Below, piece after piece: positions 17,792-28,214 of a stretch of DNA of 64,000 bases (position 1 is the stretch's first letter; every line of letters starts with the position of its first letter). Position numbers and translations under genes: made by a program. The DNA is from Bacteroides sp. M10 (GTDB lineage Bacteria > Bacteroidota > Bacteroidia > Bacteroidales > Bacteroidaceae). Below the pieces are notes generated by a model that worked only from the letters and a program-made list of their open reading frames with translations, was not told where the DNA came from and searched no databases. The DNA lies in the NCBI RefSeq assembly GCF_014334015.1, contig NZ_CP060488.1, forward strand, positions 4,980,501-5,044,500, in the 5' to 3' direction.

Positions 17792-18913
17792 ATGGAAGAC
17801 AAATTAGTAACCCTGGCCATTCTGACATACACCAAAGCGCAGATCTTAAAGAATGTCTTGGAAAATGAAGGTATAGAAACCTACATTCATAACGTTAATC
17901 AAATACAACCGGTTGTTTCATCGGGAGTGCGTTTACGAATTAAAGAAAGCGATCTGCCACGTGCTTTGAAAATAACAGAAAGTTCTACATGGCTGTCTGA
18001 AAGTATAGTGGGAGAGAAGGAGCCCAAAGTAAAAGATAAATCAAATAAGATTTTAATTCCCGTCGACTTCTCTAATTATTCGATGAAAGCATGTGAATTT
18101 GCATTCAACCTGGCAAAAACAGAAAATGCAGAAGTCATCCTGTTGCATGTCTATTTCACGCCTATTTATGCATCGTCGTTGCCTTATGGGGATGTTTTCA
18201 ATTACCAGATTGGAGATGAAGAATCTGTAAAAACGATTATCCAAAAAGTCCATTCTGATCTCAATGCTTTATCAGAGAAGATAAAAGAAAAAGTTGCATC
18301 AGGCGAATTTCCCAACGTTAAATATAGCTGCATCTTACGTGAAGGTATTCCAGAGGAGGAAATCTTAAGATATGCTAAAGAACAGCGTCCTATGGTTATC
18401 ATTATGGGTACCCGAGGCAAAAATCAGAAAGACATTGATTTAATTGGTAGTGTAACCGCTGAAGTTATTGACAGGAGTCGCACGGCTGTATTGGCTATTC
18501 CGGAAAATACACCATTTAAACAGTTTAGTGAAGCAAAACGGATTGCCTTTATTACCAATTTTGATCAAAGAGATCTAATTGCTTTCGAGGCATTCTTTAA
18601 TACTTGGAAATCATTCCATTTTTCTGTATCTTTGATACACCTTACAGATTCTAAAGATACCTGGAATGAAATAAAACTAGCAGGTATAAAAGAATATTTT
18701 CACAAGCAATATCCGGGGCTTGAAATTCATTATGACGTAGTGATGAATGATAATTTATTAAAAGGACTTGATCAGTATATCAAAGATAATCATATAGATA
18801 TAATCACTTTGACTTCTTACAAAAGGAATATATTTGCTCGATTATTTAATCCAAGTATTGCCAGAAAAATGATTTTTCATTCAGATACACCATTGCTTGT
18901 TATTAACAGCTGA
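17792..18913 (+). CDS. Universal stress protein with N-terminal DUF2007-like region
   Basis: 373 residues. The start at 17792 (MEDKLVTLAILTYTKAQILK) was chosen over an upstream frame that overlaps the preceding terminator. Residues 1-70 resemble the DUF2007 putative signal-transducing domain (ENEGIETYIHN). About 85-230 is a UspA domain with the ATP-binding pattern GTRGKNQKDIDLIGS (G-2x-G-9x-GS). About 240-373 is a second Usp-like domain lacking that pattern. Tandem Usp proteins bind ATP through one half and respond to stress; the trigger here is unknown. It is monocistronic, flanked by hairpin terminators. Confidence 0.82.
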   Translation: MEDKLVTLAILTYTKAQILKNVLENEGIETYIHNVNQIQPVVSSGVRLRIKESDLPRALKITESSTWLSESIVGEKEPKVKDKSNKILIPVDFSNYSMKACEFAFNLAKTENAEVILLHVYFTPIYASSLPYGDVFNYQIGDEESVKTIIQKVHSDLNALSEKIKEKVASGEFPNVKYSCILREGIPEEEILRYAKEQRPMVIIMGTRGKNQKDIDLIGSVTAEVIDRSRTAVLAIPENTPFKQFSEAKRIAFITNFDQRDLIAFEAFFNTWKSFHFSVSLIHLTDSKDTWNEIKLAGIKEYFHKQYPGLEIHYDVVMNDNLLKGLDQYIKDNHIDIITLTSYKRNIFARLFNPSIARKMIFHSDTPLLVINS

Positions 18914-18970
18914 TCAAATCAGGCAAAAAATGAGCATCCAAGATAAGGGAATAATAAGTATTATGTTTAA

Positions 18971-19018
18971 TAGAAAAAGGAGTAATATAATGACCTTACT
19001 CCTTTTTCTATTTTTATT
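18971..19018 (+). terminator. Terminator of the universal stress gene
   Basis: Perfect 15-bp stem (TAGAAAAAGGAGTAA, 18971-18985, with 18996-19010), then TTTTTATTT. Confidence 0.85.
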
Positions 19019-19095
19019 TAAATGAAGAAATTTACCTGTTCCACTCAAGTCCATATCAAATATAAGATTTTTCAATTACTACTTTAAACTATTGA

Positions 19096-19131
19096 ATAAA
19101 AAAAGAAGACTACTATTTCTAATAGCCTTCT
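19096..19131 (-). terminator. Terminator of the gyrA-TPR transcript
   Basis: Read on the minus strand, AGAAG and GCTATT pair with AATAGT and CTTCT (3-base bulge), followed by seven U residues. Confidence 0.7.
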
Positions 19132-19153
19132 TATATTTTTTCAGAAAACGATC

Positions 19154-20368
19154 TTACTTCATCATCTTATCGATTTCTTCGAATTCAGGTCCCATATTCA
19201 AGTTATAGTAAACTCTGTAAAGACCTTGCAACCATAAATCCTGTTGATCGGGTTTTAAAGCTCTGGCTTTTTCATAGAATGGTTTAGCTTCTTCGTAGAA
19301 TTTCTTAACCACAGCTTGTGCTTCAGCGTACTTAGGATCATTGATATCTGTTGTTGCTTTATCAGCATAATCCTGTGCTTTCATCAAATATACCAAACCT
19401 ACATTAGAGTATGCTTCTGCATATTCCGGATCAGCAGCAATAGCTTTTTTGTAGTATTCGATTGCATTATCATATTCTTTCATATTATGATAAAGATATG
19501 CTTTTACATACAAATACAACTTGTTATTCGGATCATTAGCTAACATTCTATCAGCAAACTCCATAGCTTTAGAAGCTTGATTAGAGCTATTATAATAATC
19601 AACCAAATTAGCGAAGAAATAATCATTTCCAGGGAACTTAAGGATACCCTCTTCCAAAGACTTAATCCATGCAGCAGTATCACCTTTAGCCTTGTAAGCA
19701 TCAGCCATCAACTGCATAGCAAATTTACCACCATCTTTATCAGATAAAGCTGCAGGAGCATATTTAATGATTGCATCTTTATCACCTACTCTATCAGCAG
19801 CTAATGTTGCGTAATAAGCAATTTGCGGAAGAAGAGTATCGTTTTTAGCCAATTCTTTATCAGCTAACATTGGATAAGAAGCTGACTCTACATAGGTTGC
19901 AAAGAACTTCAAAGCTTCTTTATTCTTGTCCAGGTTGAAATACTGAATACCACCATTAATCAAATTAGGACGTTCAGCCAACATACTGGAAGCATTAGCC
20001 TTCCGATATTTGTTTTTAACTTTTCCCTTTTCATTAGGTATTTCCGCTAATTCATCACACTTATTATAGTACTCATACATTTTCAGAATACTATTGTATA
20101 CTTTCAATGTATCATACGGTTTCTTCAAAAAAGCATTTTTCATTTGCTCCTCGTTGATACGTCTCTGAATAAATCCAGCAACGTCCCATGTGTCAGCAAG
20201 ATCCTTTGTTTCAGGATTCTTCATAGCCTCCTTAATAAGCTGTTCAGCCTGCTTAAAATTAGGTTTTACGTCATTAGCCATACTCTTTGCTTCTTTCACA
20301 TTCTTCATCTGAGCGAATGAGAAGCTAACAGCCATCAATAAAACCATAGAAAATAATACTCTTTTCAT
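19154..20368 (-). CDS. Secreted TPR protein downstream of gyrA
   Basis: 404 residues with a signal peptide (MKRVLFSMVLLMAVSFSFAQ) and a tetratricopeptide array strongest at about 245-345 (AYLYHNMKEYDNAIEYYKKA, then AAADPEYAEAYSNVGLVYLM). It should be periplasmic and act in protein-protein contacts; the partner is unknown. It lies 32 bases downstream of gyrA on the same strand with no visible promoter, so it is probably co-transcribed with gyrase, an odd pairing for an envelope protein. A minus-strand terminator follows. Confidence 0.85.
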   Translation of the reverse strand: MKRVLFSMVLLMAVSFSFAQMKNVKEAKSMANDVKPNFKQAEQLIKEAMKNPETKDLADTWDVAGFIQRRINEEQMKNAFLKKPYDTLKVYNSILKMYEYYNKCDELAEIPNEKGKVKNKYRKANASSMLAERPNLINGGIQYFNLDKNKEALKFFATYVESASYPMLADKELAKNDTLLPQIAYYATLAADRVGDKDAIIKYAPAALSDKDGGKFAMQLMADAYKAKGDTAAWIKSLEEGILKFPGNDYFFANLVDYYNSSNQASKAMEFADRMLANDPNNKLYLYVKAYLYHNMKEYDNAIEYYKKAIAADPEYAEAYSNVGLVYLMKAQDYADKATTDINDPKYAEAQAVVKKFYEEAKPFYEKARALKPDQQDLWLQGLYRVYYNLNMGPEFEEIDKMMK

Positions 20369-20400
20369 GATTGTTGTTTGATTAATTATTAATATTATGT

Positions 20401-22977
20401 CTATTCCTCAATTTCGTTATTGCTTTCGTTTTCATTTAGGTCCGCTGCATCATCAATATCAGGAGCATCAGCATTCGGATCACTCACGATTGTACCCTCT
20501 GCCTCTTCTGCCGGAATTTCATCTTCAAGACTTTCTGTCATAACCTTACATACCGAACCAATCTGGTCGTTACGTTTTTCAAGATTTATCAGACGAACGC
20601 CTTGAGTAGCACGGCCCATTATACGAACATCCGCTACCTTCAAACGAATAGTGATACCAGACTTATTGATAATCATCAAGTCATTTTCATCAGTTACCGA
20701 CTTGATTGTTACCAACTTACCTGTTTTTTCGGTAATATTCATGGTCTTCACACCCTTACCTCCACGGTTCGTTTTACGATAGTCTTCAATTTCAGAACGT
20801 TTACCATATCCTTGTTCGGAAACTACCATTACAGATTCTGTCTCCAAATCTTTGATACAAATCATTCCTACTACTTCATCCTGACCATCATTATCCAACG
20901 TAATACCACGTACACCTGTTGCTGTACGTCCCATTACACGAACTGCTGCCTCATGGAAACGAATTGCACGACCATTGCGGTTTGCAATGATGATTTCATT
21001 ATTTCCATTCGTCATACGAACTTCAATTACGCTATCATCTTCGCGGATAGTTATAGCATTTACACCATTCTGACGAGGACGAGAATACTGTTCAAGCAAT
21101 GTCTTCTTTATTACACCTTTCTTAGTACAGAATAATACATAATGGCTATTGATGAACTCGGAATCCTCTAAACTCTTCACACGCAAGTATGCAGTTACAT
21201 TATCATCCGAATCAATATTCAACAAGTTCTGAATAGCACGGCCCTTAGAATTCTTCGTTCCTTCAGGTATTTCATATACTTTCAGCCAATAACACTTACC
21301 CTTTTGTGTAAAGAACATCATGGTATTGTGCATGGTAGCAGGATAAATATGCTCTACAAAGTCTTCATCACGGGTTTCCGTACCTTTCGAACCTACTCCA
21401 CCACGATTTTGTGCACGGAATTCGGTCAACGGTGTACGTTTAATATAACCCATATGAGAAATTGTAATAATCATCTGATCATCTGCATAGAAGTCTTCCG
21501 GATTAAATTCTTCTGAAGAATAAACAATTTCAGAGCGACGTACATCTCCATATTTCGCTTTGACTTCTAACAATTCCTCTTTCATTACCCGACGACATAC
21601 TTCATCATCAGCCAGAATACTTTCCAAATAAGCTATCTGCTTCATTATTTCTTCGTATTCCGCATGAAGCTGATCCTGCATCAGACCAGTTAACTGACGC
21701 AAACGCATTTCTACAATTGCACGAGCCTGAATTTCTGTCAGGTTAAATCGCTCAATCAAGCCTGTTATTGCGTCATTCGGAGTTTTTGCAGCACGAATAA
21801 TACGAATTACTTCATCAATATTATCTGAAGCAATAATCAAACCTTCAAGAATGTGCGCACGCTCTTTCGCCTTACGAAGATCGAACTGAGTACGACGAAT
21901 AACAACTTCGTGTCTATGCTCAATGAAATATTTAATTAAATCTCTTAGATTCAACGTTTTTGGACGTCCATGAACCAAAGCCACATTGTTAACGCCAAAA
22001 GAGGTCTGCAAAGCTGTCATTTTATAGAGTTTATTCAACACTACACTTGCATTTGCATCACGTTTTATGTCAATAACAATACGCATACCATCACGGTCAG
22101 ACTCATCGTTGGCATTTGAGATACCTTCTATCTTCTTATCATTTACAAGATCAGCAATATATTTAATCAGTTCGGCCTTATTTACATTATAAGGAATCTC
22201 TGTTATTACGATCTTGTCATGTGTTTGTCCGCTTTCAATTTCAGCTTTCGCACGCATAATTACACGTCCGCGACCTGTCAAATATGCTTCGCGTACACCA
22301 CTCACACCATATATATATCCGCCAGTAGGGAAATCCGGTGCTTTAACAAATTCCATCAGTTCCTCTACCGTAATTTCCGGATTATCAATATATGCATCAC
22401 ATGCTTCAATCACTTCCGAAAGATTATGAGGAGGCATATTGGTAGCCATACCAACAGCAATACCGGATGCTCCGTTCACCAGAAGGTTCGGGATACGCGT
22501 CGGCATCACCTTAGGTTCCACCAGCGTATTATCAAAGTTAGGCTCAAAATCAACGGTTTCCTTATACAGGTCATCCATCATTGCTTCACCCAACTTATTG
22601 AGACGAGCTTCTGTATAACGCATAGCAGCAGGGCTATCACCATCCACAGAACCAAAGTTTCCCTGTCCATCTACCAAAGGATAACGCATTGCCCATTCCT
22701 GCGCCATACGTACCATTGCAAAATAAACAGAAGAATCCCCATGAGGATGATACTTACCAAGTACCTCACCCACGATTCTCGCTGACTTTTTATAAGGTTT
22801 GTCTGAAGTATTGCCTAATTCCATCATTCCGTATAAAATTCTACGGTGAACAGGCTTAAATCCATCTCTAACATCCGGAAGGGCACGCGAAACGATGACC
22901 GACATGGAGTAGTCAATGTACGATGACTTCATTTCCTCCTCGATGTTAATCTTTATAATTCTGTCTTGTTCAAGCAT
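20401..22977 (-). CDS. gyrA: DNA gyrase subunit A
   Basis: 858 residues, full length. The catalytic tyrosine is Tyr121 in [10 protein letters not shown]. The quinolone-resistance region reads [17 protein letters not shown] with Ser82 intact, so the common resistance change at that serine is absent. The C-terminal domain carries beta-pinwheel blades and a GyrA-box-like motif, and ends in an acidic tail (about 815-858, rich in Asp and Glu). It supplies the breakage-rejoining subunit of gyrase, which introduces negative supercoils with GyrB. Confidence 0.97.
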   Translation of the reverse strand: MLEQDRIIKINIEEEMKSSYIDYSMSVIVSRALPDVRDGFKPVHRRILYGMMELGNTSDKPYKKSARIVGEVLGKYHPHGDSSVYFAMVRMAQEWAMRYPLVDGQGNFGSVDGDSPAAMRYTEARLNKLGEAMMDDLYKETVDFEPNFDNTLVEPKVMPTRIPNLLVNGASGIAVGMATNMPPHNLSEVIEACDAYIDNPEITVEELMEFVKAPDFPTGGYIYGVSGVREAYLTGRGRVIMRAKAEIESGQTHDKIVITEIPYNVNKAELIKYIADLVNDKKIEGISNANDESDRDGMRIVIDIKRDANASVVLNKLYKMTALQTSFGVNNVALVHGRPKTLNLRDLIKYFIEHRHEVVIRRTQFDLRKAKERAHILEGLIIASDNIDEVIRIIRAAKTPNDAITGLIERFNLTEIQARAIVEMRLRQLTGLMQDQLHAEYEEIMKQIAYLESILADDEVCRRVMKEELLEVKAKYGDVRRSEIVYSSEEFNPEDFYADDQMIITISHMGYIKRTPLTEFRAQNRGGVGSKGTETRDEDFVEHIYPATMHNTMMFFTQKGKCYWLKVYEIPEGTKNSKGRAIQNLLNIDSDDNVTAYLRVKSLEDSEFINSHYVLFCTKKGVIKKTLLEQYSRPRQNGVNAITIREDDSVIEVRMTNGNNEIIIANRNGRAIRFHEAAVRVMGRTATGVRGITLDNDGQDEVVGMICIKDLETESVMVVSEQGYGKRSEIEDYRKTNRGGKGVKTMNITEKTGKLVTIKSVTDENDLMIINKSGITIRLKVADVRIMGRATQGVRLINLEKRNDQIGSVCKVMTESLEDEIPAEEAEGTIVSDPNADAPDIDDAADLNENESNNEIEE

Positions 22978-23024
22978 TTAAAATGATTATTAATTATACA
23001 TTCTACGGTTTGTGAAAAACCACG

Positions 23025-23032
23025 CTAAAGTA
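23025..23032 (-). promoter_or_regulatory. Possible gyrA -7 box (TACTTTAG)
   Basis: One mismatch to TAnnTTTG, about 48 bases before the gyrA start. The rest of the gyrA-clpC gap (22978-23334) holds AT-rich sequence, a small GGTTT/AAACC hairpin near 23008, and no supportable gene. Confidence 0.35.
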
Positions 23033-23291
23033 CTACTTTTCCCCGATATACGAAAGTTTTTAGAAAGAAAGTTTTATCATGACCGGGACGATAACCCGCC
23101 AAACTTTAAAATACGAAAATAAAAAGATAAAAACGATAAATATAATATGGAAAGATAAATAACATCGGTAAAAAAGAGCCTGTTATTTGTTATACCTTAT
23201 ATATATAATACAAATACACTGTTTTTATGGCACGCCATTTGTAGATATAAGAAATAAAGCAAATATTGCAATACAAACTTGATTAAATGCG

Positions 23292-23299
23292 TATATTTG
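23292..23299 (+). promoter_or_regulatory. Promoter -7 box (TATATTTG) of clpC
   Basis: Exact consensus with TTGC (23266-23269) 22 bases upstream. I see no CIRCE or CtsR-type operator between it and the start codon. Confidence 0.6.
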
Positions 23300-23334
23300 C
23301 CAGTGAATAACCCTTAGAAGAAAAGGAAAAAAGT

Positions 23335-25863
23335 ATGAATAATCAATTCTCACAAAGAGTTTCCGACATTATCGTCTATAGTAAGGAAGAAGCGAATCGG
23401 TTGAGAAGTAGGTATATAGGTCCCGAACACCTGCTTCTGGGAATACTCCGTGACGGTGAAGGAAAAGCTATCGAGATATTGTCTAAACTCAACACCAATC
23501 TGGCTGCTATAAAGCAACAGATTGAAGCTCAGCTGAAGGCAGAAGCTGATGAAATGTTATTGCCTGATGCAGAGGTGCCGTTATCTAATGATGCGGCAAA
23601 GATATTAAAAATGTGTATTTTAGAAGCTCGTGGAATGAAAAGTAACATCGCTGATACAGAACATGTATTATTGGCTATTTTAAGAGAAAAAAACAATATG
23701 GCGGCTTCCGTACTTGAAGCAAACGATATAAACTACGTGAAAGTACTGGAGCAAGCTACATTGCAGCCGGATATCAATTCCGGCATGGGCTTTTCGGAAG
23801 ACGATGAGGATGACGAAGAAATGTCTTCTCCTCGTTCCGGCAGAGGTGGCTCGGATGAACGCCAGCAGGCACAAACCGCTTCCAAGAAGCCGTCTAATGA
23901 TACGCCGGTACTTGACAATTTTGGTACTGACATGACAAAAGCGGCAGAAGAAGGACGGTTGGATCCTGTCGTGGGCAGAGAAAGAGAAATCGAACGTTTA
24001 GCGCAGATATTAAGTCGACGCAAAAAGAATAACCCAATTCTGATTGGTGAACCCGGTGTAGGAAAATCAGCGATTGTTGAAGGTCTTGCATTGAGAATCA
24101 TTCAGAAAAAGGTTTCGCGTATCCTGTTTGATAAACGAGTCGTTGCTCTTGACATGACTGCTGTTGTGGCAGGAACAAAGTACCGTGGACAATTTGAAGA
24201 ACGTATCCGTTCCATTCTCAATGAATTGCAGAAGAATCCGAATGTTATATTATTCATTGATGAAATTCACACGATTGTAGGCGCAGGCTCTGCAGCAGGC
24301 TCTATGGATGCCGCCAATATGCTAAAGCCAGCATTGGCAAGAGGAGAAATACAATGTATCGGCGCCACCACTCTTGATGAATATCGTAAGAATATTGAGA
24401 AAGATGGCGCATTGGAACGTCGTTTCCAAAAAGTAATCGTAGAACCGACTACTGCTGCCGAAACTCTGCAGATTTTGCGTAATATCAAGGATAAGTATGA
24501 AGATCATCACAATGTGTATTATACGGATGAAGCATTGGAAGCATGTGTCAAGCTGACAGACCGCTATATCACAGATCGTAATTTCCCTGATAAAGCCATT
24601 GATGCTTTAGATGAAGCCGGCTCACGTGTACATCTTACTAATGTCAATGTACCCAAAGAGATAGAAGAACAGGAAAAGCTGATCGAAGAAGCTAAAAACA
24701 AGAAAAATGAAGCCGTAAAATCGCAGAATTTTGAACTTGCAGCCAGCTTCCGTGATAAGGAGAAAGAACTTTCTATCCAATTGGATGAGATGAAAAAAGA
24801 ATGGGAAGCCAATCTAAAAGAAAACAGGCAAACTGTTGATGCAGAAGAAATTGCTAATGTTATCTCAATGATGTCAGGCATTCCAGTACAACGAATGGCA
24901 CAGGCCGAAGGCATCAAGCTAGCAAGTATGAAAGAAGATTTGCAAGCTAAAGTCATCGCACAAGACACAGCGATAGAAAAGCTGGTCAAAGCCATTTTGC
25001 GAAGCCGTGTAGGACTCAAAGATCCTAATAAGCCCATTGGCACGTTTATGTTCTTAGGTCCGACAGGAGTTGGTAAAACTCACTTAGCAAAAGAGTTGGC
25101 CAAGTATATGTTCGGTTCTGCCGATGCACTGATTCGTATCGATATGAGTGAATATATGGAAAAGTTCACTGTTTCACGCTTGGTTGGAGCACCTCCGGGA
25201 TACGTAGGATATGAAGAAGGTGGCCAGCTGACAGAAAAAGTGCGCCGTAAACCATACTCTATTGTATTGCTTGATGAAATAGAAAAAGCACATCCGGATG
25301 TATTCAATATCCTACTTCAGGTAATGGATGAGGGTCGTCTGACTGACAGTTATGGCAGAATGGTAGATTTCAAAAATACCGTTATTATCATGACTTCCAA
25401 TATCGGAACCCGCCAGCTGAAAGAATTTGGACGTGGTGTTGGTTTTGCGACACAAAGCCGCCTGGATGATAAAGAATTCTCGCGAAGTGTAATACAAAAA
25501 GCTCTAAATAAATCATTCGCGCCTGAATTCATCAATCGTGTAGATGAGATTATCACGTTTGATCAACTTTCTCTGGAAGCGATAACAAAGATTATAGACA
25601 TAGAGCTAAAAGGATTGTACGATAGAATAGAATCTATTGGTTACAAGCTTGTTATTGAAGATAAGGCGAAAGAATTCATCGCTAGCAAGGGATATGACGT
25701 ACAATATGGCGCCCGTCCTTTGAAGCGCGCAATTCAAACCTATCTGGAGGATGGTTTATCCGAGCTCATCATTTCCTCGTCTTTAAAAGAGGGAGATACT
25801 ATTCAAGTAACCCTTAATGAAGAAAAAGGCGAATTGGAGATGAAAGTTGTTTCTCCGGAATAG
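23335..25863 (+). CDS. clpC: ClpC-type AAA+ unfoldase
   Basis: 842 residues. Two Clp-N repeats come first ([40 protein letters not shown]), then an acidic linker with [14 protein letters not shown]+ domain 1 has [15 protein letters not shown] and [17 protein letters not shown]-like middle region ([20 protein letters not shown], about 465-485) marks ClpC rather than ClpA. AAA+ domain 2 has [15 protein letters not shown] and [12 protein letters not shown], plus the C-terminal D2-small domain. It unfolds substrates for ClpP or acts alone in disaggregation. It is monocistronic with a strong terminator. Confidence 0.95.
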   Translation: MNNQFSQRVSDIIVYSKEEANRLRSRYIGPEHLLLGILRDGEGKAIEILSKLNTNLAAIKQQIEAQLKAEADEMLLPDAEVPLSNDAAKILKMCILEARGMKSNIADTEHVLLAILREKNNMAASVLEANDINYVKVLEQATLQPDINSGMGFSEDDEDDEEMSSPRSGRGGSDERQQAQTASKKPSNDTPVLDNFGTDMTKAAEEGRLDPVVGREREIERLAQILSRRKKNNPILIGEPGVGKSAIVEGLALRIIQKKVSRILFDKRVVALDMTAVVAGTKYRGQFEERIRSILNELQKNPNVILFIDEIHTIVGAGSAAGSMDAANMLKPALARGEIQCIGATTLDEYRKNIEKDGALERRFQKVIVEPTTAAETLQILRNIKDKYEDHHNVYYTDEALEACVKLTDRYITDRNFPDKAIDALDEAGSRVHLTNVNVPKEIEEQEKLIEEAKNKKNEAVKSQNFELAASFRDKEKELSIQLDEMKKEWEANLKENRQTVDAEEIANVISMMSGIPVQRMAQAEGIKLASMKEDLQAKVIAQDTAIEKLVKAILRSRVGLKDPNKPIGTFMFLGPTGVGKTHLAKELAKYMFGSADALIRIDMSEYMEKFTVSRLVGAPPGYVGYEEGGQLTEKVRRKPYSIVLLDEIEKAHPDVFNILLQVMDEGRLTDSYGRMVDFKNTVIIMTSNIGTRQLKEFGRGVGFATQSRLDDKEFSRSVIQKALNKSFAPEFINRVDEIITFDQLSLEAITKIIDIELKGLYDRIESIGYKLVIEDKAKEFIASKGYDVQYGARPLKRAIQTYLEDGLSELIISSSLKEGDTIQVTLNEEKGELEMKVVSPE

Positions 25864-25902
25864 AGTTATTTCCTGAATAAGAAAATAATTTAATATGCCA
25901 TA

Positions 25903-25933
25903 ATGTCAGACCTTCGGGTCTGGCATTTTTTTT
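25903..25933 (+). terminator. Terminator of clpC
   Basis: Ten-pair stem (25903-25912 with 25917-25926) closed by a UUCG tetraloop, then a run of T. Confidence 0.93.
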
Positions 25934-25997
25934 GTCTCTATATGGGCAAATATCAATTAAAATTAATCAATAGATAAACTAAAAAAATATACGTATT

Positions 25998-28043
25998 ATG
26001 CAAAAAGGTAATATTGGGGTTACAACAGAAAACATTTTCCCTATCATTAAAAAGTTTTTGTACAGTGACCATGAGATTTTTCTGCGCGAGTTAGTATCCA
26101 ATGCGGTAGATGCCACTCAGAAGCTGAATACGCTTGCTTCTATTGGCGAATTCAAAGGTGAACTGGGTGACTTAACTGTTCACGTTGAATTAGGCAAAGA
26201 TACTATTACCATTTCTGACCGTGGTATCGGTTTGACTGCAGAAGAAATAGAGAAGTACATCAATCAAATAGCTTTCTCTGGAGCTAATGACTTCCTGGAG
26301 AAGTATAAGAACGACGCAAATGCCATTATCGGACATTTCGGACTTGGCTTCTACTCTGCCTTTATGGTTGCAAAGAAAGTGGAGATTATCACTAAATCAT
26401 ACAGAGACGATGCAAAAGCCGTAAAATGGACTTGTGATGGCAGCCCTGAATTCACTATTGAAGAAATAGAAAAAGCCGACCGTGGATCAGATATCATCTT
26501 ATACATTGATGACGACTGCAAAGAATTCCTCGAAGAAGCACGTATCTCCGAACTTCTGAAGAAATATTGCAGCTTCCTTCCTGTTCCTATTGCATTTGGA
26601 AAAAAGAAAGAATGGAAAGATGGCAAACAGGTAGAAACGGCTGAAGATAATATAATCAATGATACCACTCCTTTGTGGACACGCAAGCCTAGCGAACTTT
26701 CGGATGAAGATTACAAATCATTCTATAGCAAGCTATATCCGATGTCTGATGAACCACTCTTCTGGATTCACCTGAATGTGGATTATCCATTCCATCTGAC
26801 TGGTATCCTCTACTTCCCGAAGGTAAAGAGCAATATTGAATTAAATAAGAACAAGATTCAGTTATATTGCAATCAAGTATATGTAACAGACTCTGTTGAA
26901 GGCATTGTGCCGGACTTCCTGACTTTGTTACATGGAGTAATAGATTCTCCGGATATTCCGTTGAACGTTTCCCGTTCATACTTGCAAAGCGACTCAAACG
27001 TGAAGAAGATTTCAACTTATATCACTAAGAAAGTTTCCGACCGTTTGCAGTCTATATTCAAGAATGATCGTAAGCAGTTTGAAGAAAAGTGGAACGACTT
27101 GAAAATATTTATCAATTATGGAATGCTCACACAAGAGGATTTCTATGATAAAGCGCAAAAATTCGCCCTTTTCACCGATACAAATGACAAACATTACACA
27201 TTCGAGGAATATCAGACCCTTATTAAAGATAACCAGACAGACAAAGATGGAAATCTAATCTATCTGTATGCAAATAACAAGGACGAACAATACAGCTATA
27301 TTGAAGCTGCAACCAATAAAGGTTACAATGTCTTGCTCATGGATGGCCAGTTAGATGTAGCTATGGTAAGTATGTTGGAGCAAAAGCTTGAGAAATCCCG
27401 TTTCACGCGTGTAGACAGTGATGTTGTTGACAATCTGATTGTAAAAGAAGACAAGAAAGGTGAAACTCTGGAAGCCAACAAACAAGATGCAATCACAACA
27501 GCCTTCAAGAGCCAATTGCCTAAAATGGATAAGGTTGAATTCAATGTGATGACGCAAGCGTTGGGAGAAAATTCGGCTCCGGTCATGATTACTCAAAGCG
27601 AATATATGCGTCGTATGAAAGAAATGGCAAATATTCAAGCCGGAATGAGCTTCTACGGCGAAATGCCTGACATGTTCAATCTGATCCTGAATTCAGACCA
27701 CAAGTTGATAAAACAAGTATTGAATGAAGAAGAGAATACCTGTCAAGCAGAAGTAGCTCCGATACTCTCCGAAATGGATAACGTCAACAAACAACGTAAT
27801 GAGTTGAAAGACAAACAGAAGGATAAAAAGGAAGAAGACATCCCAACAGCTGAAAAAGATGAATTAAACGATCTCGACAAGAAGTGGGATGATCTGAAAA
27901 GCAAGAAAGAAGCTATCTTTATCGGCTATGCAAGCAATAACAAAGTTATCCGCCAGCTTATCGATCTGGCCTTACTTCAAAACAATATGTTAAGAGGTGA
28001 AGCTTTGAATAACTTCGTAAAACGTAGCATTGAGCTGATTTAA
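25998..28043 (+). CDS. htpG: Molecular chaperone HtpG (Hsp90)
   Basis: 681 residues. The GHKL ATP-binding domain shows ELVSNAVDATQKL, DRGIGLT and GHFGLGFYSAFMVA. The middle domain includes LNVSRSYLQSD. A charged insertion (about 600-635, KDKQKDKKEEDIPTAEKDEL) sits before the dimerisation end. It is a cytosolic dimeric ATP-dependent chaperone. No good TAnnTTTG promoter is visible in the 64-base gap after the clpC terminator, so its promoter is unresolved; a hairpin terminator follows. Confidence 0.96.
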   Translation: MQKGNIGVTTENIFPIIKKFLYSDHEIFLRELVSNAVDATQKLNTLASIGEFKGELGDLTVHVELGKDTITISDRGIGLTAEEIEKYINQIAFSGANDFLEKYKNDANAIIGHFGLGFYSAFMVAKKVEIITKSYRDDAKAVKWTCDGSPEFTIEEIEKADRGSDIILYIDDDCKEFLEEARISELLKKYCSFLPVPIAFGKKKEWKDGKQVETAEDNIINDTTPLWTRKPSELSDEDYKSFYSKLYPMSDEPLFWIHLNVDYPFHLTGILYFPKVKSNIELNKNKIQLYCNQVYVTDSVEGIVPDFLTLLHGVIDSPDIPLNVSRSYLQSDSNVKKISTYITKKVSDRLQSIFKNDRKQFEEKWNDLKIFINYGMLTQEDFYDKAQKFALFTDTNDKHYTFEEYQTLIKDNQTDKDGNLIYLYANNKDEQYSYIEAATNKGYNVLLMDGQLDVAMVSMLEQKLEKSRFTRVDSDVVDNLIVKEDKKGETLEANKQDAITTAFKSQLPKMDKVEFNVMTQALGENSAPVMITQSEYMRRMKEMANIQAGMSFYGEMPDMFNLILNSDHKLIKQVLNEEENTCQAEVAPILSEMDNVNKQRNELKDKQKDKKEEDIPTAEKDELNDLDKKWDDLKSKKEAIFIGYASNNKVIRQLIDLALLQNNMLRGEALNNFVKRSIELI

Positions 28044-28076
28044 TATCGCCCCTTTAAACATTACACATACTTCAAG

Positions 28077-28118
28077 AAAGAGCATTCAACGTTAAATACA
28101 CGTTGTAATGCTCTTTTT
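28077..28118 (+). terminator. Terminator of htpG
   Basis: AGAGCATTCAACG pairs with CGTTGTAATGCTCT (one bulged base), followed by TTTTTC. Confidence 0.8.
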
Positions 28119-28165
28119 CAATTTAAAACGATCGGCAAAATATCGATTAATTGAAAAGTATTGTA

Positions 28166-28173
28166 TATATTTG
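28166..28173 (+). promoter_or_regulatory. Promoter -7 box (TATATTTG) of the patatin-barrel gene
   Basis: Exact consensus. Transcription would begin near 28180, which excludes an upstream in-frame ATG at 28161 and supports the start at 28215. Confidence 0.6.
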
Positions 28174-28214
28174 AACACTTAATAGACAAAAAATTCAATT
28201 GTTTGATTTGGGTT

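Noticed and set aside
22467..22977. Quinolone-resistance mutation in gyrA
   Set aside because: The key serine (Ser82) is intact. Phe86 differs from E. coli Asp87 but probably reflects the normal Bacteroides sequence.
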